This document shows, one piece after another, positions 1 through 6,724 of a stretch of 21,281 bases of DNA. The stretch spans positions 1 to 21,281 of the forward strand of contig JAPSFM010000090.1 of NCBI GenBank assembly GCA_035063885.1, given 5' to 3'. Numbering within the stretch: the first letter of the stretch is position 1; the number at the start of each line of letters is the position of its first letter. The notes beneath the pieces are model-generated. The model had not been told where the DNA came from. It worked only from the letters and a program-made list of their open reading frames with translations, and did not search any database. The stretch is from CAADGY01 sp900696665 (lineage in GTDB: Bacteria; Acidobacteriota; Terriglobia; Bryobacterales; Bryobacteraceae). Position numbers and translations under genes: made by a program.

Positions 1-149
1 GATTCCCGAAGGCTGTCCTTGGCGACGACGAGCACCTTGCCCACCGGTGCCAGTTCAATCGCCGCCATGAGTCCGGCGACACCCGCTCCAACCACCAGGA
101 AATCGTATGTAATGTGTTCGACTGTCGGTCCGATGTTCCCATGGTACAA
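1..149 (-). CDS. nadB: L-aspartate oxidase, N-terminal part (gene runs off the window)
   Basis: The first 49 codons are present; the rest lies left of base 1. The translation has a beta strand YDFLVV followed at once by the FAD-binding GAGVAGLMAA dinucleotide fold (about residues 16-30), then VLVVAKDSLRES, which resembles the start of NadB proteins just before their conserved substrate-loop segment. NadB oxidises L-aspartate to iminoaspartate with FAD, the first step of NAD synthesis, in the cytoplasm. The start is taken as TTG at 149-147: it has AGGAAGG about 10 bases upstream, an in-frame TGA lies only two codons further up, and no ATG or GTG precedes the FAD motif. Other FAD oxidoreductases of the succinate dehydrogenase flavoprotein family cannot be excluded from so short a piece. 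Confidence 0.75.
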   Translation of the reverse strand, partial: MYHGNIGPTVEHITYDFLVVGAGVAGLMAAIELAPVGKVLVVAKDSLRE

Positions 150-156
150 CTTTCAT

Positions 157-1230
157 ATGCCTTCCTATGTTGTTGAGACCCCTCAGCAGCGATACTTTGC
201 CAAAGTCGAGCGTGGCATTCTTTCCCGGGTGCCGTATTACGTGCCGGATTCCGCGGGGAGAATTTTCATCATCACTACGCGCGACGTGTGGGACTTGTAT
301 GGCGGAAGGCTGCGCCGTGGATTGACAGACCGGGCGCATGAGGTTCTGTTCTTTCCCGGTGGAGAACAGAATAAGCGCCTTGCCGCCGTCGAGACGCTCG
401 CCGAAGAGATGATCGCCGCCGGCGGCGACCGCTCCAGCATCGTGGTGGCGTTTGGCGGCGGTATCGTGAATGACGTTGGCGGTTTTGTCGCGTCGATCTT
501 CATGCGCGGCATACCGGTGATTCAGGTGCCAACAACACTCCTGGCCCAGGTGGATGCCGCGGTCGGTGGAAAAACCGGTGTCAACCTCGCCTCGGGAAAA
601 AATCTGGTTGGCCGGTTCCATCAACCGCACTGTGTTCTGATCGATCCCGACGTGCTCGCCAGCCTGCCGGAACGCGAGTATCGCGCCGGTATCTACGAAG
701 TGATCAAGTGCGGTGTGATACGCAGTTCCTGGCTGTTCAACCTGATGTCCGAAGAGGCGAAATCCATTCTGGCGCACGAGCCGCGGGTTGTGGAATCGAT
801 GATTGCCGAATGTGTCCGCATCAAAGCCGAAGTGGTGTCGGCCGACGAGAAAGAAGGCGACCTGCGACGCATCCTGAACTTTGGACACACGGTCGGCCAT
901 GCCCTTGAGGCGGAGACAGGCTATACGCAATTCCTGCACGGGGAGGCTGTGGCCTTCGGCATGAACGCGGCCGTTCATCTGGCCAACCTGCTGGATATGC
1001 TTTCCCCGGACGAATGTCTGTCGGTATTGGAGACGGTGCGCCTCTACGGACCGATTCCGTCCCTTCGTGGAATCTCTGCCGATGCCCTGGTTGCACGTTT
1101 GCAGCAGGACAAGAAGACGGTGAAAGGGAGAGTTCATTTTGTGTTGCCGGAAAAGATCGGCAGAGTGCGGGTGGTGAGCGGCGTCGATGAGGAATTGGTG
1201 CTTTCCGCCGTGCAGTCCGCTCTGAAATGA
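157..1230 (+). CDS. aroB: 3-dehydroquinate synthase
   Basis: AroB converts DAHP to 3-dehydroquinate, step two of the shikimate pathway, using NAD and a divalent metal in the cytoplasm. From ATG 157 the protein has 357 residues, close to the family norm of about 360. Visible motifs are FPGGEQNK (about 67-73), GGGIVNDVGGF (100-110), VPTTLLAQVDAAVGGKTGVN (124-143) and the metal ligands Glu181 (YEVIKCG), His244 (NFGHTVGHALE) and His261 (LHGEAVAFG). The reading frame stays open upstream to base 19, but that stretch is the reverse of the nadB FAD-binding region and is not AroB-like, so ATG 157 is preferred even though no clear ribosome site precedes it. In the NAD-binding loop, Asn stands where many homologues have Gly (GGGxVGD). 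The stop codon overlaps the menG start. Confidence 0.95.
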   Translation: MPSYVVETPQQRYFAKVERGILSRVPYYVPDSAGRIFIITTRDVWDLYGGRLRRGLTDRAHEVLFFPGGEQNKRLAAVETLAEEMIAAGGDRSSIVVAFGGGIVNDVGGFVASIFMRGIPVIQVPTTLLAQVDAAVGGKTGVNLASGKNLVGRFHQPHCVLIDPDVLASLPEREYRAGIYEVIKCGVIRSSWLFNLMSEEAKSILAHEPRVVESMIAECVRIKAEVVSADEKEGDLRRILNFGHTVGHALEAETGYTQFLHGEAVAFGMNAAVHLANLLDMLSPDECLSVLETVRLYGPIPSLRGISADALVARLQQDKKTVKGRVHFVLPEKIGRVRVVSGVDEELVLSAVQSALK

Positions 1231-2018
1231 ACCGTGGAACCACACCTCCCGGTGTCTCCGGAGAGGAACAGGCGGCGAGCTGGGTTCGCGGTATGTTCAA
1301 CCGTGTCGCGCCCCGTTACGATCTTCTCAACCACCTGCTCTCGTTTCAGATGGACCGTTGGTGGCGCGCGCAAACCGTGAACCGGCTGCACCCGCCGCTC
1401 CGCCGCCCGAACGTGCGCGTACTGGATATTTGCTGTGGCACCGGAGATCTCACCATCGCCCTCGCCAACAAACATCGCGGCGAAGTGTTTGGCAGCGATT
1501 TTTCCTTCCCGATGCTGTCGGAAGCCGCGCGCAAAGTGAAGCGGACAGGGACGCGGGCGGCGCTCTTCGAGGCGGACGCGTTGTCGCTTCCGCTACGCGA
1601 TGCCTCGCTCGACGTGATTGCCGTGGCCTTCGGTTTTCGCAATCTGGCCAATTACCAGCGCGGGCTTGCCGAAATGCGGCGGGTGCTGAAGCCGGGCGGA
1701 GTGGCCGCGATTCTCGAATTCTCAACTCCGCCGAATGCAGTGTTCCGCGCCTTCTACAACTTGTATTCGCGGAAGATTCTGCCGGCTGTGGGAGGCCTGA
1801 TTTCCGGATCCAGGGACGCCTACCGTTACTTGCCGGAATCGGTCCGGAAGTTCCCCGGCGCGGAAACGCTGGCGCGGCAAATGGAGGAAGCGGGTTTTGA
1901 TTCCGTTCAGTTCCTGCGCCTGACGGGAGGCATTGTCGCGCTGCACACCGGAGTTCGATCAGCCACTTCCGATCATTCCGGCGGCCAGCTCACGCAGCCG
2001 GTCGAGAGTTTGGGTTAG
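1227..2018 (+). CDS. menG: Demethylmenaquinone methyltransferase (MenG/UbiE)
   Basis: This SAM-dependent C-methyltransferase makes menaquinone (in other bacteria also ubiquinone) from its demethyl precursor at the inner membrane. Family marks are FNRVAPRYDLLNHLLSF (24-40), the SAM-binding motif VLDICCGTGDLTIALA (65-80), the acidic residue after strand 2 (GSDFS, 89-93), FGFRNL (135-140) and RRVLKPGGVAAILEFS (151-166). It starts with ATGA overlapping the aroB stop, so translation is probably coupled. Homologues end near the GGIVALHTG segment (about 234-242). Here about 20 further residues follow, encoded by DNA that is also the 3' end of the decarboxylase gene on the other strand. In a menaquinone-using acidobacterium the substrate would be demethylmenaquinone; this is inferred from the proposed taxon, not seen. 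Confidence 0.93.
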   Translation: MNRGTTPPGVSGEEQAASWVRGMFNRVAPRYDLLNHLLSFQMDRWWRAQTVNRLHPPLRRPNVRVLDICCGTGDLTIALANKHRGEVFGSDFSFPMLSEAARKVKRTGTRAALFEADALSLPLRDASLDVIAVAFGFRNLANYQRGLAEMRRVLKPGGVAAILEFSTPPNAVFRAFYNLYSRKILPAVGGLISGSRDAYRYLPESVRKFPGAETLARQMEEAGFDSVQFLRLTGGIVALHTGVRSATSDHSGGQLTQPVESLG

Positions 2019-3371
2019 ATCCGCTTCGCACGTCCTGGGATTGATCGTGCAGAGCCGGAGCACGGTTTCGCCACGCAGCACCGTAGACGTCAGAAACGCC
2101 AGCCCGCCGGCCGCCATTCCATCCACCAGCCGGCGGTAGAACTCCTGGTCAGCCGCACGGCTGTGCCGGAACGTGACAACTCCCATTTGTGCGGGAGTGA
2201 CAATCTCGAAATCGTGCGTCTTTCGTATTTCCGCTTCAGCCGCCTCGGCCAGTTCAAAGCCTCTGACGACGGCCTTGCGCATTGCCTCCAGCCCGAAATA
2301 CTTGATCGTCATCCACAGCTTCAGCGCGCGAAAACCGCGTGTAAGCTGAATGCCACGATCGCCGAAATTTACATCCTCGGCGCCGCGGTGGATGTCGGCG
2401 AGGTATTCCGGCAGAACGCGAAACGTGCCGGCCAACAAGGCCCCCTGGCGAACAAGCACGCAACCGCTTTCAAAGGGCTGGAAAAGCCATTTGTGAGGAT
2501 CGAGCGAGAGCGAATCGGCGCTCTCCAGCCCCTCGAGCAGCGCGCGTCCCCGTTCGCAAAGAACCGCCGCCGCGCCGTATGCTCCATCGACATGCAGCCA
2601 GAGATTTTCGTCCCGGCAGAAACGGGAAAGCTCCGCCAGCGGATCGACAGCACCCGTATTGGTTGTGCCGGCGTTCGCGATCACACAAAACGGGCGTTTG
2701 CCAGCGCTACGGTCACGGGCGGCGGCCGCCGCGAGATCCTCTACACGCAGGCGAAATCTGCCATCCGTTGCCAGCTCAGAGATCTGGCAAGGAAGAAAGC
2801 CGAGAACGCGAAGTGCCCTCCGCACCGAAGCGTGTGTTTGATCACTCAGGTATGCGACTGCGCCGCCGGTGCGATCGTCGAGCATGGCGTGGCGGGCAAG
2901 GGCAAGCCCGGTCAGGTTGGCCATGGAACCACCGCTTACGAAAATTCCGCCGGCGGACTCGGGCATTCCGCAAAGCTGCCGCATCCAATCGATCGTGACC
3001 AGCTCCAGCGCGGCCGCGCCGGCGCCGCTGATCCACGATCCCGCAAAGATGTTGAATCCCGACGCCAGCGCGTCCGCCATGGCGCCGATAAAATTCGAGG
3101 GCGATGGCACAAAGCCGAAGAAGCGCGGGTGGTCCAGCCGCGAGCAGTTTGAAAAAACATCGTCCAGCACCTGTTGGAGAATCGCGTCCATCGAACAGCC
3201 GCACTCCGGCAGCGGCTCGTGAAGCCGGCGCGACAGCTCCGGCGGTGATTCTTTGTGGGTAGCAGGCTGATCCGGCAGCGTACGGTGCCGCTCGACAATC
3301 AGATCGATGATGCGGTAGCCGATAGCGCGCATCTCTTCCGAATCAAGCTGGAGGTGGCGGTTTGCCGTCAC
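1959..3371 (-). CDS. PLP-dependent group II amino-acid decarboxylase (aromatic-L-amino-acid decarboxylase family)
   Basis: The protein has 470 residues, the usual length for DOPA/tyrosine/tryptophan-type decarboxylases of fold type I. Visible features are HPRFFGFVPSPSNF (81-94) near the N-terminal domain, SGGSMANL (146-153), SDQTHASV with the cofactor-stacking His180, the PLP-pyridine-binding Asp262 in HVDGAYG, and the Schiff-base lysine Lys294 in SLDPHKWLF. A conserved RGFRALKLW segment follows. It removes the carboxyl group of an amino acid to give an amine; the exact substrate cannot be told from sequence, and related enzymes act on aromatic amino acids, glutamate or as aldehyde synthases. 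The start is GTG 3371, overlapping the stop of the upstream small gene as GTGA, so the two are probably one transcript. The last 60 bases overlap menG on the other strand. Confidence 0.9.
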   Translation of the reverse strand: MTANRHLQLDSEEMRAIGYRIIDLIVERHRTLPDQPATHKESPPELSRRLHEPLPECGCSMDAILQQVLDDVFSNCSRLDHPRFFGFVPSPSNFIGAMADALASGFNIFAGSWISGAGAAALELVTIDWMRQLCGMPESAGGIFVSGGSMANLTGLALARHAMLDDRTGGAVAYLSDQTHASVRRALRVLGFLPCQISELATDGRFRLRVEDLAAAAARDRSAGKRPFCVIANAGTTNTGAVDPLAELSRFCRDENLWLHVDGAYGAAAVLCERGRALLEGLESADSLSLDPHKWLFQPFESGCVLVRQGALLAGTFRVLPEYLADIHRGAEDVNFGDRGIQLTRGFRALKLWMTIKYFGLEAMRKAVVRGFELAEAAEAEIRKTHDFEIVTPAQMGVVTFRHSRAADQEFYRRLVDGMAAGGLAFLTSTVLRGETVLRLCTINPRTCEADLTQTLDRLRELAAGMIGSG

Positions 3372-3664
3372 GGCCGCCTCGCCCGTTCCAGCGCCGCTTC
3401 GAGTTCGGACTTGTCGAGGGCCGTGCTAATAAACAGTTCCTGCCGCGCTCCCGCGCTGAACGCGATGGCTTTCCATCCGTTTTGAACGGGCACGGTGATG
3501 TGCACCTGCACTTCGCCTTTGGCATCCCGGACTTTCCGGATCACGCCCGGAATCACCGCACGCACACCGGGGTTTTCCGCGAGCAGCCGTTCCAGCATCG
3601 CACGCACGCCGTCGATGATGCTGTGCTCTACTTTCAGCTTTCCCTGCGCTTTTCGAAGTCGCAC
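3368..3664 (-). CDS. Small conserved protein, DUF2103-like
   Basis: This 98-residue cytoplasmic protein starts at GTG 3664. The core reads VRAVIPGVIRKVRDAKGEV, then a strand-rich segment with VPVQNGWKAIAFSAGARQE and FISTALDKSELEAALE. The pattern (an IPGxIRxVR strand pair, a GWK turn, and a final strand plus helix) recalls DUF2103, sometimes described as predicted metal-binding, but I see no Cys and only one His, so a metal site is not supported here. Function is unknown. Its stop overlaps the decarboxylase start, and its own start lies only 29 bases from the divergent HAD gene, so the promoters of both genes must sit in or around that gap. Family assignment is from memory of the pattern; the gene itself is well supported by frame, position and coupling. 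Confidence 0.7.
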   Translation of the reverse strand: MRLRKAQGKLKVEHSIIDGVRAMLERLLAENPGVRAVIPGVIRKVRDAKGEVQVHITVPVQNGWKAIAFSAGARQELFISTALDKSELEAALERARRP

Positions 3665-3693
3665 GGCTTTAGTGTACTTTGGGATTTTGTGGC

Positions 3694-4377
3694 ATGCGAC
3701 AGTCCCTCATCATCGATGCGGATGACACGCTCTGGGAAAACAACATCTACTTCGAACGGGCATTTGACGAGTTCGTCGCTTATTTGGACCACTCGAAGCT
3801 CAAAGCGGAAGAGATTCGCACCATCTTTGACGAGATGGAGGCGGTGAACAACAAGACGCGCGGCTACGGATCGCTGAACTTCGGCCGCAATCTGCAACAG
3901 TGTTATGAGCACTTGTGCGAGCGTGAGTTCTCCGACATCGATCTGGAGAAGGTGATGGATTTCGCGCGTGCGATTATCGACCAGCCGGTGGAGCTGATCG
4001 ACGGCGTCAAGGATACGCTCGATTACCTTGTGACGCGGCACGACCTGACACTATTCACCAAAGGCCATCCCGAGGAACAGAAGCTCAAAATCGACCGTTC
4101 GGGGCTGGGAGTTTACTTCGGCCACACGGCCATTGTGAAGGAGAAGGACAGCGCGTCTTACCGGCGGCTTGTGGCCGAACGCCAGTTGGATCCCGGCGTT
4201 ACCTGGATGATCGGGAATTCGCCACGCTCCGACATCAACGCCGCGCTGGAAGCGGGGCTGAACGCCGTCTTTGTGCCCCATGCACGCACCTGGATCCTGG
4301 AGAAACAGGCGCTGCTCGAAGGCCCGGGAAAGCTGCTGAAGCTCGAAAGCTTCCGCGATTTAACACGCCATTTCTAG
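3694..4377 (+). CDS. HAD-superfamily hydrolase (phosphatase)
   Basis: The protein has 227 residues from ATG 3694. A TTG five codons upstream is possible, but the motif spacing favours the ATG, which puts the first catalytic loop right at the N-terminus. Motif I is DADDTLW with nucleophile Asp8 and acid/base Asp10. A helical C1-type cap follows (about 18-95). Motif II is LTLFTKG (Thr), and motif IV is GNSPRSDINAALEAG, with the metal-binding acidic residue in SD. The VPHARTW segment near the end is typical of YjjG-like and related phosphatases. It most likely dephosphorylates a small metabolite in the cytoplasm; the substrate is unknown. It starts divergently from the DUF2103-like gene and ends before a 268-base spacer. 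Confidence 0.88.
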   Translation: MRQSLIIDADDTLWENNIYFERAFDEFVAYLDHSKLKAEEIRTIFDEMEAVNNKTRGYGSLNFGRNLQQCYEHLCEREFSDIDLEKVMDFARAIIDQPVELIDGVKDTLDYLVTRHDLTLFTKGHPEEQKLKIDRSGLGVYFGHTAIVKEKDSASYRRLVAERQLDPGVTWMIGNSPRSDINAALEAGLNAVFVPHARTWILEKQALLEGPGKLLKLESFRDLTRHF

Positions 4378-4534
4378 CGGTCACGGCTCTGAACGGAGCC
4401 ACGGGCGCGCGCACGTGAAAAGCTTCCAGCATTCGGAGAGTCTTAGTGACCGTCGGGATCTGATTTTTCATCCTGTTCGCCCACCTGGTTGGGGCGCATC
4501 GTAACACGTCTTCACCCCCGAGAAACTAATTGTT

Positions 4535-4552
4535 GCTGGCAATGTTGCCAGC
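4535..4552. promoter_or_regulatory. 18-bp palindrome, possible operator
   Basis: GCTGGCAA-TG-TTGCCAGC is a perfect inverted repeat with 8-bp arms and a two-base centre. Its right arm contains the proposed -35 box TTGCCA, so a bound dimeric regulator would block that promoter. The regulator is not in evidence in this window. Confidence 0.45.
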
Positions 4553-4573
4553 CTCGGGGATCGGCGATAACAT
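4545..4573 (+). promoter_or_regulatory. Putative sigma70 promoter of the secreted hydrolase gene
   Basis: A -35 box TTGCCA (5 of 6 to consensus) at 4545-4550 and a -10 box TAACAT (4 of 6) at 4568-4573 are separated by exactly 17 bases. Transcription would start near 4580, leaving a leader of about 65 bases before the GTG at 4646. This is inferred from consensus only. Confidence 0.45.
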
Positions 4574-4645
4574 TGCACAACTGGGCATGAATTGTTATTA
4601 CAACTACCGCGAATTAGAGGACAGTTCCGTTTTGAGGGTGCTTCA

Positions 4646-6691
4646 GTGAACCGATATCTGGGTATTCCGGTCCTCGCTTTGTCAGTCTGTGTTCCTTTGC
4701 TTAACGGCGCGGTAGCCCGGGTGGAACTCGTGTCGAAAACTCCGGTGCTCAACGGCAAACCTTTCGGCCGCACCGGGCCGTATCAGTGCCTTTCGGGAAG
4801 AATCTACTTCACAGCCGATCCCGGACTAAGCGCAAACCGCCGCATCACCGATATCGATTACGCCCCTCGAAACAAGGCAGGTTTGGTTGAGTACTCGGCA
4901 GATTTTTACGCTCTGGTTCCGGAAGACCCGGCAAAGGGGAATGGCACTCTCCTGTATGAGGTGCCCAATCGAGGGCGCAAGACGCTGCTCAACTTCTTCA
5001 ATCGCGGTAAGGGTTCCATTTCGCTTCATCCCCGCAAACCGCTACACTACGGCGACGGCCTTCTGATGGAGCAAGGCTTTTCACTCTTCTGGATGGGCTG
5101 GCAATGGGACGTGCCGGCTGAGGAAGATCTGCTTCGCTTTTTCGTTCCCATCGCCCGGAAGGGCGGACAGCCCATTACTGGAATTGTGCGTTCGGATTTC
5201 GTACCCGAAGAGCGTGTAACCACAATTCATCTGGCGGACCGCACGCACACTGCTTACAAGGTATTGGACCCGTCCGATCCTTCGAACCAGCTAACGGTTC
5301 GCGATGCCGCTTATGGTCCTCGCCAGGTGATTCCGCGCGCGCGCTGGCAGTTTGCGACGGAAGAGAACGGACGTGCCGTGCCCTCTCGGACGCACGTGTA
5401 CATGAAGGACTGCTTCGAGGCGGGAAGGATTTACGAAATCGTGTACCGCTCTCAGGATCCGCCGCTTGCCGGTCTGGGTCTGGCCGCCACGCGCGACCTG
5501 ATTTCCTTTCTGAAGTACGGTGGCGCTTCCACGGACGGTCCACTCGATGGGTTTCACCGCCATATCAAGCGCTCCATAGGTTTCGGCTCCTCACAGTCGG
5601 GGCGCTTCCTGCGCAAGTTCCTTTACGATGGCTTCAATAGCGATGAGCAGGACCGGCAGGTGTTTGACGGGGTATGGGCGCACGTTGCCGGGGGCGGGCG
5701 CGGCAGTTTCAACCACCGGTTTGCACAGCCTTCGCGAGATGCCCGTCCTTACTTCAACTTCCTTTATCCCACCGACATTTTTCCCTTTAGCGACGCCGAT
5801 CAGCTCGATCGCGAAACTCAGATTACGGATGGCATCCTGAAGCGCGCACGCGCTCAGAATGCAGTGCCGAGGATCTTCTACACAAACAGTTCTTACGAGT
5901 ACTACGGGCGGTCCGCCTCTCTCATTCACACCAGCCTTGACGGTACTGAGGACATTCCTCCTTCACCCCTGACTCGAATCTATCTGATCGCCGGCGCACA
6001 GCATGGCCCCGGCGCTTTTCCTCCGGGGCGGGCAAAGACGAGCTACCCGCACAACGCGAATGACTTTAGTTGGTCGATGCGTGCGCTCTTAATCGCCATG
6101 AATCGCTGGATCAGCACCGAAGAAGAGCCGCCGCCGTCGCGTTACCCCACGGTTCGAGCCGGGCAACTGGTTCCGCTCGAATCGCTGAGGTTCCCGGCTA
6201 TTCCCGGCGTTCGCCCACCGCTTCGGATACAGATCCCAAGACGCTTCGACTACGGTCCTGATTTCCGGGAGAAGGGGGTTGTCTCAATCGAGCCGCCGAA
6301 AGCCGGAAAAGCGTATGGAATGCGTCTTCCACAAGTAGATTCCGACGGAAACGAGACATCCGGAATACGGCTGCCGGCAATCGAAGTCCCGTTGGCGACC
6401 TACACCGGCTGGAACTTCCGCTCCGCGGCTATCGGAGCGCCAGACGAGTTGTTCAGCATGATTGGTTCTACGTTCGTATTCCCACGAACAGCCGCGGAAC
6501 GCAAGGCCAGCGGCGACCCCCGGCTCTCCATTGCCGAGCGATATCCGAATCGCGCCGGCTTCCTCCACAAGATCTCCCAGTCCGCGAAAAAGCTTGCTGC
6601 CGGGCGGCTGGTGCTTGAAGCGGACATTCCCCTGATTGCACAGGAGGCCGGTAAGCAGTGGGATTACTGGATGACACCGGCACATCCTTGA
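4646..6691 (+). CDS. Secreted alpha/beta-hydrolase domain protein
   Basis: The protein has 681 residues from GTG 4646, which is preceded by GAGGGTG at a suitable distance and opens straight into a signal peptide (MNRYLGIPVLALSVCVPLL then Ala-rich). An open frame upstream to 4592 lacks both. The mature protein belongs to the large alpha/beta hydrolases with the GFGSSQSGRFLRKFLYDGF nucleophile elbow (about 312-330; the likely nucleophile is the Ser before GR, about 318). An N-terminal beta-rich region (about 30-230) with YEVPNRGRK and FSLFWMGWQWDV precedes the fold, and QHGPGAFPPG late in the protein probably carries the catalytic His. It should hydrolyse an ester or lactone-type substrate outside the cytoplasm; the substrate is unknown. 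The next gene follows after 33 bases and is probably co-transcribed. Confidence 0.8.
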   Translation: MNRYLGIPVLALSVCVPLLNGAVARVELVSKTPVLNGKPFGRTGPYQCLSGRIYFTADPGLSANRRITDIDYAPRNKAGLVEYSADFYALVPEDPAKGNGTLLYEVPNRGRKTLLNFFNRGKGSISLHPRKPLHYGDGLLMEQGFSLFWMGWQWDVPAEEDLLRFFVPIARKGGQPITGIVRSDFVPEERVTTIHLADRTHTAYKVLDPSDPSNQLTVRDAAYGPRQVIPRARWQFATEENGRAVPSRTHVYMKDCFEAGRIYEIVYRSQDPPLAGLGLAATRDLISFLKYGGASTDGPLDGFHRHIKRSIGFGSSQSGRFLRKFLYDGFNSDEQDRQVFDGVWAHVAGGGRGSFNHRFAQPSRDARPYFNFLYPTDIFPFSDADQLDRETQITDGILKRARAQNAVPRIFYTNSSYEYYGRSASLIHTSLDGTEDIPPSPLTRIYLIAGAQHGPGAFPPGRAKTSYPHNANDFSWSMRALLIAMNRWISTEEEPPPSRYPTVRAGQLVPLESLRFPAIPGVRPPLRIQIPRRFDYGPDFREKGVVSIEPPKAGKAYGMRLPQVDSDGNETSGIRLPAIEVPLATYTGWNFRSAAIGAPDELFSMIGSTFVFPRTAAERKASGDPRLSIAERYPNRAGFLHKISQSAKKLAAGRLVLEADIPLIAQEAGKQWDYWMTPAHP

Positions 6692-6724
6692 AAAGAAGTG
6701 TCTAACAGAAGATTTGGGTAGCCC

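Larger units (their letters stand above)
4378..4645. other. Non-coding spacer upstream of the secreted hydrolase
   Basis: This 268-base spacer has no convincing gene; short open frames on the minus strand have no recognisable content. A small hairpin (GGCTC at 4385-4389 with GAGCC at 4396-4400) follows the HAD stop but has no T-run, so it is at best a weak terminator. The second half is richer in A and T than its surroundings and holds the promoter and palindrome listed separately, plus a short dyad TTGT-TATT-ACAA near 4592-4603. Confidence 0.6.

Noticed and set aside
19..156. Upstream extension of the aroB frame by 46 codons
   Set aside because: It is the complement of the nadB FAD-binding region and has no AroB-like content; length and motif positions fit ATG 157.
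55..1245. Long minus-strand open frame across aroB
   Set aside because: Antisense shadow of a conserved gene; composition rich in His and Arg with no family features.
2163..3152. Long plus-strand open frame within the decarboxylase gene
   Set aside because: Complete overlap with a well-supported PLP decarboxylase on the other strand; its translation shows no domain.
4385..4400. Hairpin GGCTC/GAGCC after the HAD gene as a terminator
   Set aside because: Only five base pairs and no following T-run, so not called as an intrinsic terminator.
4235..4507. Minus-strand open frame across the HAD gene end and the spacer
   Set aside because: Arg/Ala-rich shadow of the HAD gene, no ribosome site and no recognisable domain.
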